Assembly (NCBI GenBank): GCA_963760405.1
Contig: CAVXCV010000010.1
Coordinates: 1-64,000, forward strand
Length of the DNA stretch: 64,000 bases
Direction: 5' to 3'
From: RYN-230 sp963760405
GTDB lineage: Bacteria > Actinomycetota > Actinomycetes > Streptosporangiales > Streptosporangiaceae
A program made the translations under genes and the position numbers. Below the pieces are notes generated by a model, which did not search any database, had not been told where the DNA came from, and saw only the letters and a list, made by a program, of their open reading frames with translations. This document shows positions 42,100 to 51,492 of this stretch, in pieces. Each line of letters opens with the position of its first letter. The stretch's first letter is position 1.

Positions 42100-44178
42100 T
42101 CAGGATCCGGCTGGCACGGCAGGCAGCGGCAGGTGTGCGGTGATAGTCGTGCCCTTGCTTGGCACGGACCGGACTTCGAGCCGGCCGTCGAGAGCGGCCA
42201 GCCTGTCGGCCATATTGCGCTGGCCTGACCCCATCGGGGTGCGGCTCGCGTCGTAGCCGACCCCGTCGTCGGACACCGTGAAGCGCAGGGAATGGTCGCG
42301 CGCTGCCATGCAGATATGGACGTGGGACGCGGCAGCGTACTTCGCAATGTTCTGCAGCGCTTCGAGGCAGCAGAAGTACACCGCAGCCTCTATGTTCTGG
42401 CCGAACCGCCCGATACCGTCCGCATCGACCACGACCGGAATCGGCGACTTGTCGGCCTGCGCCCGCAGCGCCGGGACCAGCCCGAGGTCCGCCAGCAGCG
42501 GCGGGTAAATCCCCCTGGCCAGATCGCGGAGGTTGCTGAGCGCACCCGCGGCGTCTTCCTGCAGCTCGCCTAGGAGTTGCCTGGCTTCCGCGGTGTCCTC
42601 CTCCACGACTGTGCTGGCCAGGCGCAACTTGATGGCCAAGGCCACCAGGTCCTGCTGCGCTCCGTCGTGCAGGTTGCGTTCCAGCCGGCGCCGCTCCTCG
42701 TCCTGGGCTGCAACCAGGCGCTGCCTGGACGCGCGGAGGTCCTCGATCAGGCCAGCGTTGGACAGCGCCAGGCCAGCTTGTGAGGCCACGTCGATCACGA
42801 GCTGCTCGGCTGCCGGGTTCAGCGGCTCGTCCCGCGGCATCCGGATGGAGATGGCGCCGAGCAGCTCGCCTTGATACAGGACTGGAGCGCCGAAGTCGGT
42901 GTCCGGCAGCGTAGGCAGCTGGTGGCCGTCCACTGGGAGGGGCTCCGCCGGGCTGCCGTCTGAAGCGGCCTCGGCGCGCAGCTCCGATCCGACGCGCAGC
43001 CAGACGACCACGCGCTGGGCGCCGGTTCCTGCGGCCACGATGGTGGCCATCTGGGCCAGCACGTCGCGTGCGTAGCCGCCGCCGATGCGCCGCGCGAACT
43101 CGGAGAGCACTTGATAAGGGCTGGCCCGCCTGCCGTACACGATCCGGTTCGCAAGCCGCGCGGCCCGCAGTCGAACGGGATGGAAGGCCACCGCCACGAC
43201 GACGGCCGCGATTGCTGACAGCAGCGGGCTGCGCCGGTCTCCAGCCAGCGTGCCGATGCCGGCCACGAGTCCGGCGTAGACGGCTGAGATGAAGACAGCG
43301 AGCGTGCCGTATTGCAGTGCCTTGCTGATCACGATGTCGATCTCGTAGAGCTTGTACTTCAGGATCGCCACGGCGATGGCCACCCACAGGCACACCAGGG
43401 CCAGGCAGAACAGCACCTTGAGCGGGGCCAGCAACGGCACGCCGGTGTCTGGGCGCGACGATATCTCCGGTGCCTCCGCCAGCGGGATGATCGTGACCAC
43501 GACGAGCGCAGCGGCCGCCGCGAACCACTTCAGCTGCAGCCGCTCCTCGCCTGACGACCGGACAAATCTGGTGATCAGTGCGGCACCGGCGACCACCGTG
43601 GCGGCCGGCCACAGCACGAGTAGCAGGGAGAGCAGGCCCGGATACCATCCCTGCCTTTGTGGCGCGAACGGGTCCCGCCACACCCGGCTGGCTCGCGCCA
43701 CAAAGCCTATGGTGTCCAGCGCGTACACGGCGGCCACGAACCAGGCGGCCGGGCGCCAACGGCGCGACGGCAGCAGCCCGGCCGGGAACAGGAGGAGGAC
43801 GAACGCGAAGGCCCCGGCCGGAACTATCCAGATCCAGTTCACGAGCCATTCGGCCGCCCGGGCCCCGGGCATCGGCCTGGGTCGTGCCGCGATCAGCCCG
43901 TACCACCCGTACCCCTTGCTGAAGAAGCCCAGTCCAAGCAGCAGGCCGGTGGCGAGCAAGATCCAGCCGATCTTGTTCGCGGGCCGCCGGGATGCCAGCA
44001 CGAAGCCCACCACCGGGACGGCGACGAACGTCAGTTCTTCGAAGACATCAGGAAAGTTCCACAGGCCCGGCGTCGCGACGTGCCGGCCGAGATACATCAG
44101 CGGCAGTCCGCCCAATAGCAGCGCAATCGACAGCGCCGCCACGCCGCCGGTCACCCGGCGAAGAGTCCGGGGTGTCAT
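42100..44178 (-). CDS. NarL-type membrane sensor histidine kinase (orphan)
   Basis: 692 residues. The first 340 hold about eight to ten hydrophobic segments (e.g. GVAALSIALLLGGLPLMYLG, FVAVPVVGFVLASR, WLVNWIWIVPAGAFAFVLLL, VLFCLALVCLWVAIAVAILK, GTLAVFISAVYAGLVAGIG). About 355-480 is a GAF-like domain. HisKA_3 follows with phospho-acceptor His in EERRRLERNLHDGAQQDLVA, and a HATPase with CCLEALQNIAKYA and FTVSDDGVGYDASRTPMGSG. Such kinases normally pair with a NarL/LuxR response regulator, but none is next to it. The signal is unknown. Confidence 0.85.
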   Translation of the reverse strand: MTPRTLRRVTGGVAALSIALLLGGLPLMYLGRHVATPGLWNFPDVFEELTFVAVPVVGFVLASRRPANKIGWILLATGLLLGLGFFSKGYGWYGLIAARPRPMPGARAAEWLVNWIWIVPAGAFAFVLLLFPAGLLPSRRWRPAAWFVAAVYALDTIGFVARASRVWRDPFAPQRQGWYPGLLSLLLVLWPAATVVAGAALITRFVRSSGEERLQLKWFAAAAALVVVTIIPLAEAPEISSRPDTGVPLLAPLKVLFCLALVCLWVAIAVAILKYKLYEIDIVISKALQYGTLAVFISAVYAGLVAGIGTLAGDRRSPLLSAIAAVVVAVAFHPVRLRAARLANRIVYGRRASPYQVLSEFARRIGGGYARDVLAQMATIVAAGTGAQRVVVWLRVGSELRAEAASDGSPAEPLPVDGHQLPTLPDTDFGAPVLYQGELLGAISIRMPRDEPLNPAAEQLVIDVASQAGLALSNAGLIEDLRASRQRLVAAQDEERRRLERNLHDGAQQDLVALAIKLRLASTVVEEDTAEARQLLGELQEDAAGALSNLRDLARGIYPPLLADLGLVPALRAQADKSPIPVVVDADGIGRFGQNIEAAVYFCCLEALQNIAKYAAASHVHICMAARDHSLRFTVSDDGVGYDASRTPMGSGQRNMADRLAALDGRLEVRSVPSKGTTITAHLPLPAVPAGS

Positions 44179-44553
44179 CCGCGCCTCCAGCGCGATCCGC
44201 TCCGCCTGTGTGCTTACAGCCTGACCGGCGGCACCGCATGTCAGCTGCAGTGTGGCCCGCCTGGCTGTCCGCAGACAAGGAGGACACCCTTACCGGGCGA
44301 CTCGTGCCAGCAGGCCTACGAGGGCCGCGCCGCGGCCGCGAGGCGCTGGGCCGGCGTGGCGCCATGCGCTCGTCGTTCGACCTGAACGGGGCGCGGGCTC
44401 GCCCTGCAGCAGGTGCGGCGGTTCGAGGAAGCGGTCACTGCTTGCCATGAGGCTCTGGTCATCTTCCGCGAGACTGGAGATCATCACATCATCAGGATGA
44501 TCTTTCTCAGCTGAGTTGCCCCGATGGGATGTGGGCGGCTTGGAGGCCGGGGC
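44179..44553. other. Intergenic with a TPR gene scrap
   Basis: 375 bases. The frame 44395-44514 on the plus strand reads GLALQQVRRFEEAVTACHEA followed by LVIFRETGDHH, a tetratricopeptide unit as found in NB-ARC/TPR regulators, then a few unrelated residues and a stop. The upstream part is lost behind a stop. It is a dead scrap. Confidence 0.5.
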
Positions 44554-45831
44554 TCAGCCGCCGGCCAGATAGCCATACCTGTCGCGGAAGGCGTCGGGTG
44601 TGAGCCCTGAGGCCTCCGCGATCGGGCGGAGCCTCTCCGGGTCCTCGAGGTCTTCGCGGTCCAGCCGGATCATGTACTCGCGGGCCACCCGGTATGAGCT
44701 CGACTCGACGTTCACCAGCCGGATCCGCACTCGCCCCGTTTCCGGATCGCTGAACGACCCGAAGGGCAGCGGCACCATGTGCCCCTCCTGGATCGTGATC
44801 ATGCCGCCGGGCTCGCCGCCCTCCAGCAGCTGCTTAAGGTAGTCGACGGCGCTGTAGCCGAGGTCGCGGGTGTACTCGATGTCGAAGGGGATGGGGGGCG
44901 CGCACCGGAGCTCGTAGCCGATGTTCTTGCCCTCGACCGTGACGGTGCGCCCTCGCTCCTTGAAGCGGTCCTTGACCTGCTTGGCCAGCAGGCGGTCCAG
45001 CTCCAGCTCGGCCAGCCGGACGTGGCCGTGCTCGTCTCGCTCGACCTCCGGCATGGCCTTACGGAGTTCCTCCTGGGGGAGGCGCAGGCCGATGCCCTCG
45101 GCGAGCACCGCCACGCCGAAGGGGCGGCCGTGGGCGATCCGCTTGAGCATCGAGGTCTCCAGGACGTCCACCAGGCGCGACAGCCGGATGGGCTCGTCGC
45201 GGGGGAACTCCTCGGCGATCATCGTGAGGGTGGCCCCGGCCGATTTTCCGATGCCCATGGCCAGGTGGCCGGCCGAGCGGCCCATGGCCACCACCAGGTA
45301 CCACCGCTGGGTGGTGATGGCGTCGGTCATCAGGTTGTTGACGAGCTGGACCCCCACGCTCCTTGCGGTCTCGAAACCGAAGGTTGGCGTGCCGCCCGGT
45401 AGCGGCAGATCGTTGTCGATGGTCTTCGGCACGTGCGCCACGCGCAGGGTTCCTCCGGCCGCCTCGGCCAGCCGCGACGCCGAGAACGCGGTGTCGTCCC
45501 CGCCGATCGTCACGAGCGCGTCGATCCCCAGCTTCTGTAGCGACTCGAGACAGGCGTGCAGCCTCCAGTCTGGGTCCGCGGCGTCCTCGTCTCGCACCGT
45601 CGGGTTGGCCCGTGAGGTCCGGATGATCGACCCGCCCAGGACGTGGATTCTCGACACGTCCGTGATGGACAGGGGCCGTGCCTCCTCGATCCGGCCCTCG
45701 ATCAGGTGCTGGAAGCCGTCCATAATTCCCAGGACGTCCCACCCGGAGTTCCGGGCCTCAATCGTGGCCGCAGAGATGACCGAGTTCATCCCCGGGGCGG
45801 GGCCGCCGCCGCACAAAATTCCCAGCCTCAC
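44554..45831 (-). CDS. pfp: 6-phosphofructokinase, PPi-type
   Basis: 425 residues from GTG 45831 (SD gggagg eight bases upstream); the frame also opens further upstream but that part is not family-like. N-terminus VRLGILCGGGPAPGMNSVIS; the nucleotide/PPi loop is VTIGGDDTAFSASRLAE with Asp-Asp where ATP-dependent enzymes have Asp-Gly, the mark of PPi-dependent enzymes; substrate loop VPKTIDNDLPLPGG; and MGRSAGHLAMGIGKSAGATL. It phosphorylates fructose 6-phosphate reversibly using pyrophosphate, as in several actinomycetes. No glycolysis genes lie beside it. Confidence 0.88.
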   Translation of the reverse strand: MRLGILCGGGPAPGMNSVISAATIEARNSGWDVLGIMDGFQHLIEGRIEEARPLSITDVSRIHVLGGSIIRTSRANPTVRDEDAADPDWRLHACLESLQKLGIDALVTIGGDDTAFSASRLAEAAGGTLRVAHVPKTIDNDLPLPGGTPTFGFETARSVGVQLVNNLMTDAITTQRWYLVVAMGRSAGHLAMGIGKSAGATLTMIAEEFPRDEPIRLSRLVDVLETSMLKRIAHGRPFGVAVLAEGIGLRLPQEELRKAMPEVERDEHGHVRLAELELDRLLAKQVKDRFKERGRTVTVEGKNIGYELRCAPPIPFDIEYTRDLGYSAVDYLKQLLEGGEPGGMITIQEGHMVPLPFGSFSDPETGRVRIRLVNVESSSYRVAREYMIRLDREDLEDPERLRPIAEASGLTPDAFRDRYGYLAGG

Positions 45832-46432
45832 GCCCTCATCCTCCCAGCAACCAGGCGAACCTGCCAAGCACGCCGACCCCGGGCCCGGACCTGCGGTGCT
45901 GAAGCACCCCCTGAGCTGGGGCAGCGGCACGGCGCACAGCCCCGGAACTAGGGATTTGCCCGAACAGATGCGCGGATTCTCAGCGGCCGGGAGCAAGCCC
46001 ACCATCGCTGCTGCCGGGGCCGCCGCCACAGGCCCCCGCGTTCGCGCGAGCCCGGCAGGCCGCCGAACTGATGCCGTGACTCGTGAGGGCGGCGTGGCGG
46101 CAACGCCGCTTCAGGTCAAACGCGAACGCCCCAGCTGAACAAAAGCGAGGGGCAGGCCGTTTCCATGCGCCATCGAATCGCAGCTTGGAAACTGGCATTC
46201 GTGACTGCCGCTGGCCATAGCAGGCGAGACGAATATCATGGGCTCTCGGCCAGCCGCTGGATCGGTCGTGCACTCTCCGCGGCTAGAAGCGGCCGACCGA
46301 GCCACCCGCCTCCACGGGTCACGAGAGTGCGTTTGTGCGCACTCCGATACGCCGTCGGCCGGGGACATGGCGAGCAGGGTCCAGGGATGAGATCCGATCG
46401 CTCGACCTGCTTCGGATGCCGATAATGGTGGG
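45832..46432. other. Intergenic, no gene recognised
   Basis: About 600 bases between the phosphofructokinase start and the GNAT-like gene (divergent). No family-like sequence or clear promoter was seen. Confidence 0.35.
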
Positions 46433-47191
46433 GTGGACCCACGGATTGTGCGCTACAGCGAGCGGCCTGAACTCTGGGACAGCACCGGTGACCTGTTCGC
46501 TGACGTCTGGCCTGAGTACAACCAGCACGGTCAGGTCCTCAACCACTACTGGGATCAGCTCTACAACGTCTTCCCCGAGTGGCAGTTCTTTCTTTGCGAC
46601 CCCGGCAATGATGAAGTCCTGGCCGAGGGGCATACCATTCCGGTCGCCTGGGACGGTTCTGATTCTGGCCTGGGACCAGGCATCGACGCGACCATCGCGG
46701 CCGGCTTTCAGCTGCGAGCAGCCAGCGGCCAGCCCACCTGTGTGTGCGCGCTTGCCGCCGAGATCCCGGCGCGCCATCGTGGCAGGCACCTGTCGGGGGT
46801 GCTCTTGCGCGCGATGGCCGGCCTGGCGCGGGAAGCGGGACTCAACAGCGTGATCGCGCCCGTCCGTCCCAGCCTCAAGGACCGCTATCCGACCATCCCC
46901 ATCGAACGCTACGCCTGCTGGACTCGGACCGACGGGTCACCGTTCGACCCCTGGGTCCGGGTACACGCCCTGCTGGGTGCTCGCACCGGCCCAGTCATCC
47001 CCCGTTCGCTGCACATCACTGGCACCGTCCAGGAGTGGGAATCATGGACGCAGATGCGGTTCCCCGAGACCGGCGACTATGTCTTCCCGGCTGGCCTGAC
47101 GACCGTCCACATTGACCGCGAACGCGATCTGGGCGAGTACTGGGAACCCAACATCTGGATCATCCACACGCCCGAGGTTCAACGTGGGTGA
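46433..47191 (+). CDS. GNAT-like acyltransferase-fold protein
   Basis: 252 residues from GTG 46433. The central stretch has the GNAT layout: FLCDPGNDEVLAEGHTIPVA (strands), CVCALAAEIPARHRGRHLSG, an acetyl-CoA loop-like R-x-R-G-R-H followed by helix VLLRAMAGLAREAGL, then VIAPVRPSLKDRYP. The N- and C-terminal parts (RPELWDSTGDLFADVWPEYN; FPAGLTTVHIDRERDLGEYW) are conserved in a group of actinobacterial proteins of unknown role. The acceptor substrate is unknown. Start confidence is moderate, since the RBS (ggtgg) is weak. Confidence 0.65.
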   Translation: MDPRIVRYSERPELWDSTGDLFADVWPEYNQHGQVLNHYWDQLYNVFPEWQFFLCDPGNDEVLAEGHTIPVAWDGSDSGLGPGIDATIAAGFQLRAASGQPTCVCALAAEIPARHRGRHLSGVLLRAMAGLAREAGLNSVIAPVRPSLKDRYPTIPIERYACWTRTDGSPFDPWVRVHALLGARTGPVIPRSLHITGTVQEWESWTQMRFPETGDYVFPAGLTTVHIDRERDLGEYWEPNIWIIHTPEVQRG

Positions 47192-47354
47192 CGCCGCGTG
47201 CTCATGGCGAGTGGCGCGCGTAACACCCGCTGCGGAGTACGCCTGCGCCGCGTGCGAGCGCGGCGGTGCGCCCGCTGCCGCGACCGGTCCCCTGCACATG
47301 CCGCGCCGGAAATGAGGAGATAAACGGACAGAGCTGAGGTGGTCGCTGAGGCAC

Positions 47355-48263
47355 CTATATCCGGACCCTGGCGGCCTGGCGCCGCTGCGGGTCGAGCGCC
47401 ATGATGACCAGGGCCGGACCGTCATGACGCTGCCCGGCACGAGAGAACCTGGCGACGGCGGTGCCGATGAGGGTTGCCTCCACGATGTGGTCACGGCGGC
47501 CGGTAGTTTCCGGGCAGTCCCGCTCGCGCACCCGCATCTCCATCGTGGCGATGACTACGCCCTCGGCGCCGAGCCGCTTGATGTCACTTTCCAGCTGGCG
47601 CCTGGCGTCGTGCCGCGACTGGCTGACCAGCTCGGTCCAGCCCGCGACCTCGGCGTTGCCCGAGCCCCAGCGCGCCTGGCGGGCGGTCTTCCGGTCATCG
47701 TGCCGCGACCCGATCGAGATGCCGAGCACGAGCCCCGCGGGCACCCAGCCCGCCATGATCAGCTTGGCGAAATCCTGCCCGGACACCGCACAGGTGAAGG
47801 GCGCCGGCTGCCCGTGCGTGGCGCCCGGCGCGCGGACCGCGGTGCCGAGGGCCGTGAACTGCGCCCCGCCGAGGGGGAACGATCCCCGGGACAGCCGGAC
47901 GCCGACCACCCCGTGCCCGCCGAGCCGGGCGCACTCGGTGGCCATCCGGCCGACGGCCGTGTGCCGCGCCTGGTCCATGGTCTGCACGAGCGGGCCGAAC
48001 GACCCCGGGGCGCCCCGCCCGGACACCTGGGTCGCCGGCTGGGATGGCAACCCGCCGCCGGGCGATCCGTGCGCCCCGGGGCAGCTATACCCGCTGGCGG
48101 ATCCGGCGCTGTAGACGGCCGCGCCGAATACCTGGCCGACGGGTTCGAAGCCCACGCTGCGGATGGCGGCGAACTCGTCTGCGGTCAGCGCGGACCCCCA
48201 CGTGCCGCTGGACCGGATCTCCGCCATCCGGGCCTCGGCTACGGCGGGCAGTTTTTCGCTCAC
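47355..48263 (-). CDS. YbjQ/UPF0145-like protein, two domains
   Basis: 302 residues with two copies of a YbjQ-type domain. The first, about 35-155, has SVGFEPVGQVFGAAVYSAGS and TECARLGGHGVVGVRLSRGS. The second, about 155-300, has KLIMAGWVPAGLVLGISIGS, SDIKRLGAEGVVIATMEMRV and HIVEATLIGTAVARFSRAG. Single YbjQ domains pack into rings and are labelled 'heavy-metal-binding', with little evidence. The Gly/Ser/Pro-rich insert at about 60-90 is variable. The gene stands alone. Confidence 0.7.
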   Translation of the reverse strand: MSEKLPAVAEARMAEIRSSGTWGSALTADEFAAIRSVGFEPVGQVFGAAVYSAGSASGYSCPGAHGSPGGGLPSQPATQVSGRGAPGSFGPLVQTMDQARHTAVGRMATECARLGGHGVVGVRLSRGSFPLGGAQFTALGTAVRAPGATHGQPAPFTCAVSGQDFAKLIMAGWVPAGLVLGISIGSRHDDRKTARQARWGSGNAEVAGWTELVSQSRHDARRQLESDIKRLGAEGVVIATMEMRVRERDCPETTGRRDHIVEATLIGTAVARFSRAGQRHDGPALVIMALDPQRRQAARVRI

Positions 48264-48693
48264 GCTGCCAGCCTAGGCCTCCACCCTGCAGGGATCTGGG
48301 GCCCGGGCCTGCCCGGCCCAGGGCCTGACTGGCCAGGTCGGCGCAACGCCTAGGACCGCATGTTTCAGGCGGACCGTAAATCCGGGTGACCTGTGGTCGC
48401 TGGCGCCACGCAATGGGCCGGCAGGCCTTGACGTAGAGGGCGTCATCCCTTGATAGCTACCCGGCCGTCCGGGGTGCTTTCGGTGCGGCAACGGCCGCGG
48501 AATGCGGCATCTAACCTGCACATCGCCCACAGCATTGTTACGCTCCGGTGCCAAATCTCGCTGCGCGTGACGCGAGAACCGCCGTTCGGCGTGGATGCTT
48601 GCTGGATGCCGGTCCGGAACGTGGGCCGTCCGGATCCGGGGTATTCGGCGCGTCATCTAAATGCCAGCTTGGCGAACCCGGGCGAGCCGAGGG
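48264..48693. other. Intergenic, no gene recognised
   Basis: About 430 bases. No coding or RNA signal was recognised. Confidence 0.35.
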
Positions 48694-49245
48694 CTATGCG
48701 GGCGCGAGCCACGTGGCCACCTGGCCCATGAGCGGTGAGCCGATCGACTCCTGCACGCTGCGGGCGAAGAGCCACTGCCGGACCCGTTGGGCGTCGATCC
48801 CGGCCAGGCACGCCATCCGGCTGGCCAGCCCGGCTGGGTCGGCGGCCAGCCGGTCCTCGCAGTTGAGCATGTGCTGTAGCAGATCGTAGGCGGGGTCGCC
48901 GACATAGGGCTTGGGGTCAATGATCAGCCACGGTTCCCTGTACGCGGCGAGAATGTTGTCCGCATGCAGGTCGGTGCACAGCAGAACCTGGCTGTCCGCG
49001 GTCTGCGGCAGTTCCCGGAACAGCGTGATCCCAGCCTTGGCCAAGCCCGGATCAATTCGCCCGGCAGCGGCGGCCGCATAATCGCGCTCGAACTCATCCG
49101 CCCAGGCCGCGCACATCTGAGCGATTGGGCGGAACGGGTAGCTCCCATGCGGCTGCGCCCATAGCCGGCCCAGCAGCCTGGCAACCACCTGATCCTGCTC
49201 GGGCCCGGGCAGCATCTGACCCAGCGGAATGCCGGGCAGGCACCT
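48694..49245 (-). pseudogene. Aminoglycoside/hydroxyurea phosphotransferase, 5'-truncated
   Basis: The minus strand encodes the C-terminal two thirds of a PF04655-type kinase: CLPGIPLGQMLPGPEQDQVV, LLGRLWAQPHGSYPFRPIAQ, the catalytic loop VLLCTDLHADNILAAYREPW, the metal-binding LIIDPKPYVGDPAYDLLQHM and the end VRQWLFARSVQESIGSPLMG. About 100-110 N-terminal residues, with the ATP-binding lobe, are missing. The frame extends to an ATG at 49329 but that stretch is unlike the family. It is probably inactive. Its relatives inactivate streptomycin-type drugs or hydroxyurea. Confidence 0.65.
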
Positions 49246-49429
49246 GGAAGGGTTCCAGCGTGGCCACCGATCATTCCTCTGGTGTGCAGAAATGAACGAT
49301 CTGAGCGTGGTTATCCGCATGGTGATCATGAGGCGAGGGCAGGCGGACTGCGGTTAACCAGCTTGATGGTGGCTGGGCCGCCATGGCGTGTTCCGTGGTC
49401 GCCGGGTTTCACCGGGCGGGAGTTCACGC

Positions 49430-49451
49430 GTGTAATCGATATTGGTTACAC
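49430..49451. promoter_or_regulatory. Palindrome GTGTAA-N10-TTACAC
   Basis: gtgtaa (49430-49435) and ttacac (49446-49451) are inverted repeats around an AT-rich spacer, standing out in GC-rich surroundings. It lies upstream of the truncated phosphotransferase and beyond the 3' end of the deacetylase gene, so it may be the orphaned operator of the lost kinase promoter. The rest of 49250-49645 shows nothing. Confidence 0.4.
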
Positions 49452-49645
49452 ACAGTTGTGGTGGTGAGCCGGAGGCGGTGATCCGCCGCATGCCCGGGCC
49501 GGTGAGGCCGCTCGGCGCGGGCGGGTCAATCTTCGGCCCGGGGTCCAGAGCCTCTCGCTTACCTGCCCTCCCGCTCCGTCGTCAACGCCGCGGGCTGGCC
49601 GTTGGCGCATCGGGATGCGTACGACATGAGACCAGGGCATCGCCC

Positions 49646-50863
49646 TCATAGCGGCATCAGCCCGTGCAGCGGGAAGACCGCATTCCGGGTGGCCATGATC
49701 GCCTGATCGGCCGGATCGCCTGGGTTGTAGCCGGACTCGAACGGCACGAACTGGGCGGGTGCTCCGTCTGTCATCTGCTCGGGTGCGGGCTGGCCGGTTC
49801 GCTTCATCACATATTCACGCCACAGGAGGGGGGTCGGCGTCCCTGGGTCGATCGGCTGGCCTGCGGCCTCGGCGAGCAGGTGCGTCCAGGTCCGGGGCAC
49901 GACACTCACGAGCTCGTATCCTCCGCCGCCGGTGAGCAGCCAGCGCCCGCCGGCCAGGTCGTGGGCGAGCGCATGGATCGCGGCATGAGCGGCGCGCTGC
50001 GCGTCGATGCTCAGCTCCAGGTTGGCCAGGGGATCCAGCCGGTGGCTGTCGCAGCCGTGCTGGCTGACCAGGATCTGTGGCCGGAACTGCCGCAGCAGCG
50101 GCGGGGCTATCGCGTGGAAGGCGCGCAGCCAGCTGGCATCGATGGTCCCCGCCGGCAGCGCGACATTGACCGCGGACCCTTCGGCGCCGGGGGCGCCGGT
50201 CTCGGCAGGCAGACCGGTGAAGGGGAACAGGGTCGCCGGATGCTCGTGCAGGCTGATCGTCAGCACCCGCGGATCGTCATAGAACGCTGCCTGCACCCCG
50301 TCGCCGTGGTGCGCGTCGATGTCCACGTAGGCGACGCGCTCGGCGCCCTGCCGGAGCAGCCAGGCGATCGCGATCGCCGGGTCGTTGTAGACGCCGAACC
50401 CGCTGGCGTGAGCGGCCATGGCATGATGCATCCCGCCCGCGATGCTGGCGCCATGCCCGGCCGAGCCTGACCAGACGGCGCGGGCCGCGGCCAAGGTCGC
50501 CCCGGTCACCAGTGCCGACGCCTCGTGCATGCCGGGAAATACGGGATTGTCCTCGGTGCCCAGCCCGAACATCCGCGCTACGCGGAGCTGGGTCCCCTGC
50601 AGGCCGTCGCTGGCATCGGGGTGCTCAGCCCAGCGGCTGATCGCCTCCACCGTCGTGATGTACTGCGCGTCATGTACCAGCTCCAGGTCCGCGTCGGTGG
50701 CCGGGGCTGGAGCGGTCATAGTCACGCCAGGCTGGTCCCACAGCCCGAATTCGTGCGCGAGCCGCATCGTCAGCTCCACCCGCACCGGCGCCATCGGGTG
50801 GCCAGGCCCGAAGTGGTAGTCGGTGAGCCGCTCGTCCCAGGACACATGCAGGGTGCAGGCCAT
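49646..50863 (-). CDS. acuC: AcuC-type histone-deacetylase-family enzyme
   Basis: 405 residues from ATG 50863; the frame opens upstream but the family starts here (CTLHVSWDERLTDYHFGPGH). Zinc-dependent amidohydrolase: His146-His147 (IAGGMHHAMA), metal ligands Asp183 and His185 in YVDIDAHHGDGVQAAFYDD, the third ligand Asp in SQHGCDSHRLDPL, and the Gly-rich LLTGGGGYELVSVVPRTW with the catalytic Tyr. AcuC enzymes deacetylate and so activate acetyl-CoA synthetases. The oxalate-CoA-ligase-like gene nearby has the same kind of active-site lysine, an obvious possible target; this is inference. The C-terminal 60 residues extend beyond the core. Confidence 0.88.
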   Translation of the reverse strand: MACTLHVSWDERLTDYHFGPGHPMAPVRVELTMRLAHEFGLWDQPGVTMTAPAPATDADLELVHDAQYITTVEAISRWAEHPDASDGLQGTQLRVARMFGLGTEDNPVFPGMHEASALVTGATLAAARAVWSGSAGHGASIAGGMHHAMAAHASGFGVYNDPAIAIAWLLRQGAERVAYVDIDAHHGDGVQAAFYDDPRVLTISLHEHPATLFPFTGLPAETGAPGAEGSAVNVALPAGTIDASWLRAFHAIAPPLLRQFRPQILVSQHGCDSHRLDPLANLELSIDAQRAAHAAIHALAHDLAGGRWLLTGGGGYELVSVVPRTWTHLLAEAAGQPIDPGTPTPLLWREYVMKRTGQPAPEQMTDGAPAQFVPFESGYNPGDPADQAIMATRNAVFPLHGLMPL

Positions 50864-51492
50864 CCGCCACAACCTCTCTGCCCCCACGGGCTGCAGTGTT
50901 GAGCGCACCGGATGACAGCCTCCTGCACACGGTGGCAGATATCCCCGGCCTGGTCCAGCCCTCCGGCACCGCCCCCGTGCGGCTATCTGGGAGCGCAGCC
51001 TGTTCCTATCGCTCAAGCACATCGAGGACGTAATGCAGTCCCAGTCAGCAGGCCGTCCGCGACGCACAATTGGGAGCGTCCGGATCACGGCGACCCAGCC
51101 GGGGGAGCGCTTCTGGACACACCTGTCTCGGCGCCCGGGAGACGGCCCTACCGTGAATCGGCGAGATCTCGGGTTCGGCCGCGGTTCTTCGGGAAACCTG
51201 TTGGTAAGGGGACGGGCCCGGCCGCCCCTTGTTCCGCTGGTGCTGGTGCGGGCGCCCTGGGACGACGGACTCGATGCCGACCGTGCCATCGCCCGGTTAG
51301 CGACCGTGCCAGCGCCATGACCTGGCTGCTGGGCAGCCTGACGAGTGATCGGCCGACGATGACCGCCCGCCGCTGGTTCCAGGAGAACCCCGATCCCGCC
51401 GGAGACTCCGGTCTTGTTAAGCCTGTACTGTCCGCAAATCCTCAATGCCCATTCTCCGGGCCGGGCTGGGAAATCAAGTGTGGGGAGGCTAT
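50864..51492. promoter_or_regulatory. Divergent intergenic region, acuC / CoA ligase
   Basis: About 630 bases between divergent genes. No gene recognised. ggggagg at 51482-51487 is the RBS of the ligase. A TTGTTA at about 51414 could be a -35, but no matching -10 is convincing. Confidence 0.35.

Noticed and set aside
41942..43906. 654-codon minus-strand frame overlapping the sensor kinase
   Set aside because: Arg/Gly/Ala-rich shadow in another frame of the real kinase gene (42100-44178).
44252..44500. 82-codon frame between the sensor kinase and phosphofructokinase genes
   Set aside because: Another frame of the same stretch holds a recognisable TPR scrap; this one is Arg/Pro-rich noise.
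47571..47587. gagccgcttgatgtcac as a possible sixth copy of the 20-base repeat
   Set aside because: It lies inside the YbjQ-like coding region, matches only partly, and is best explained by codon content.
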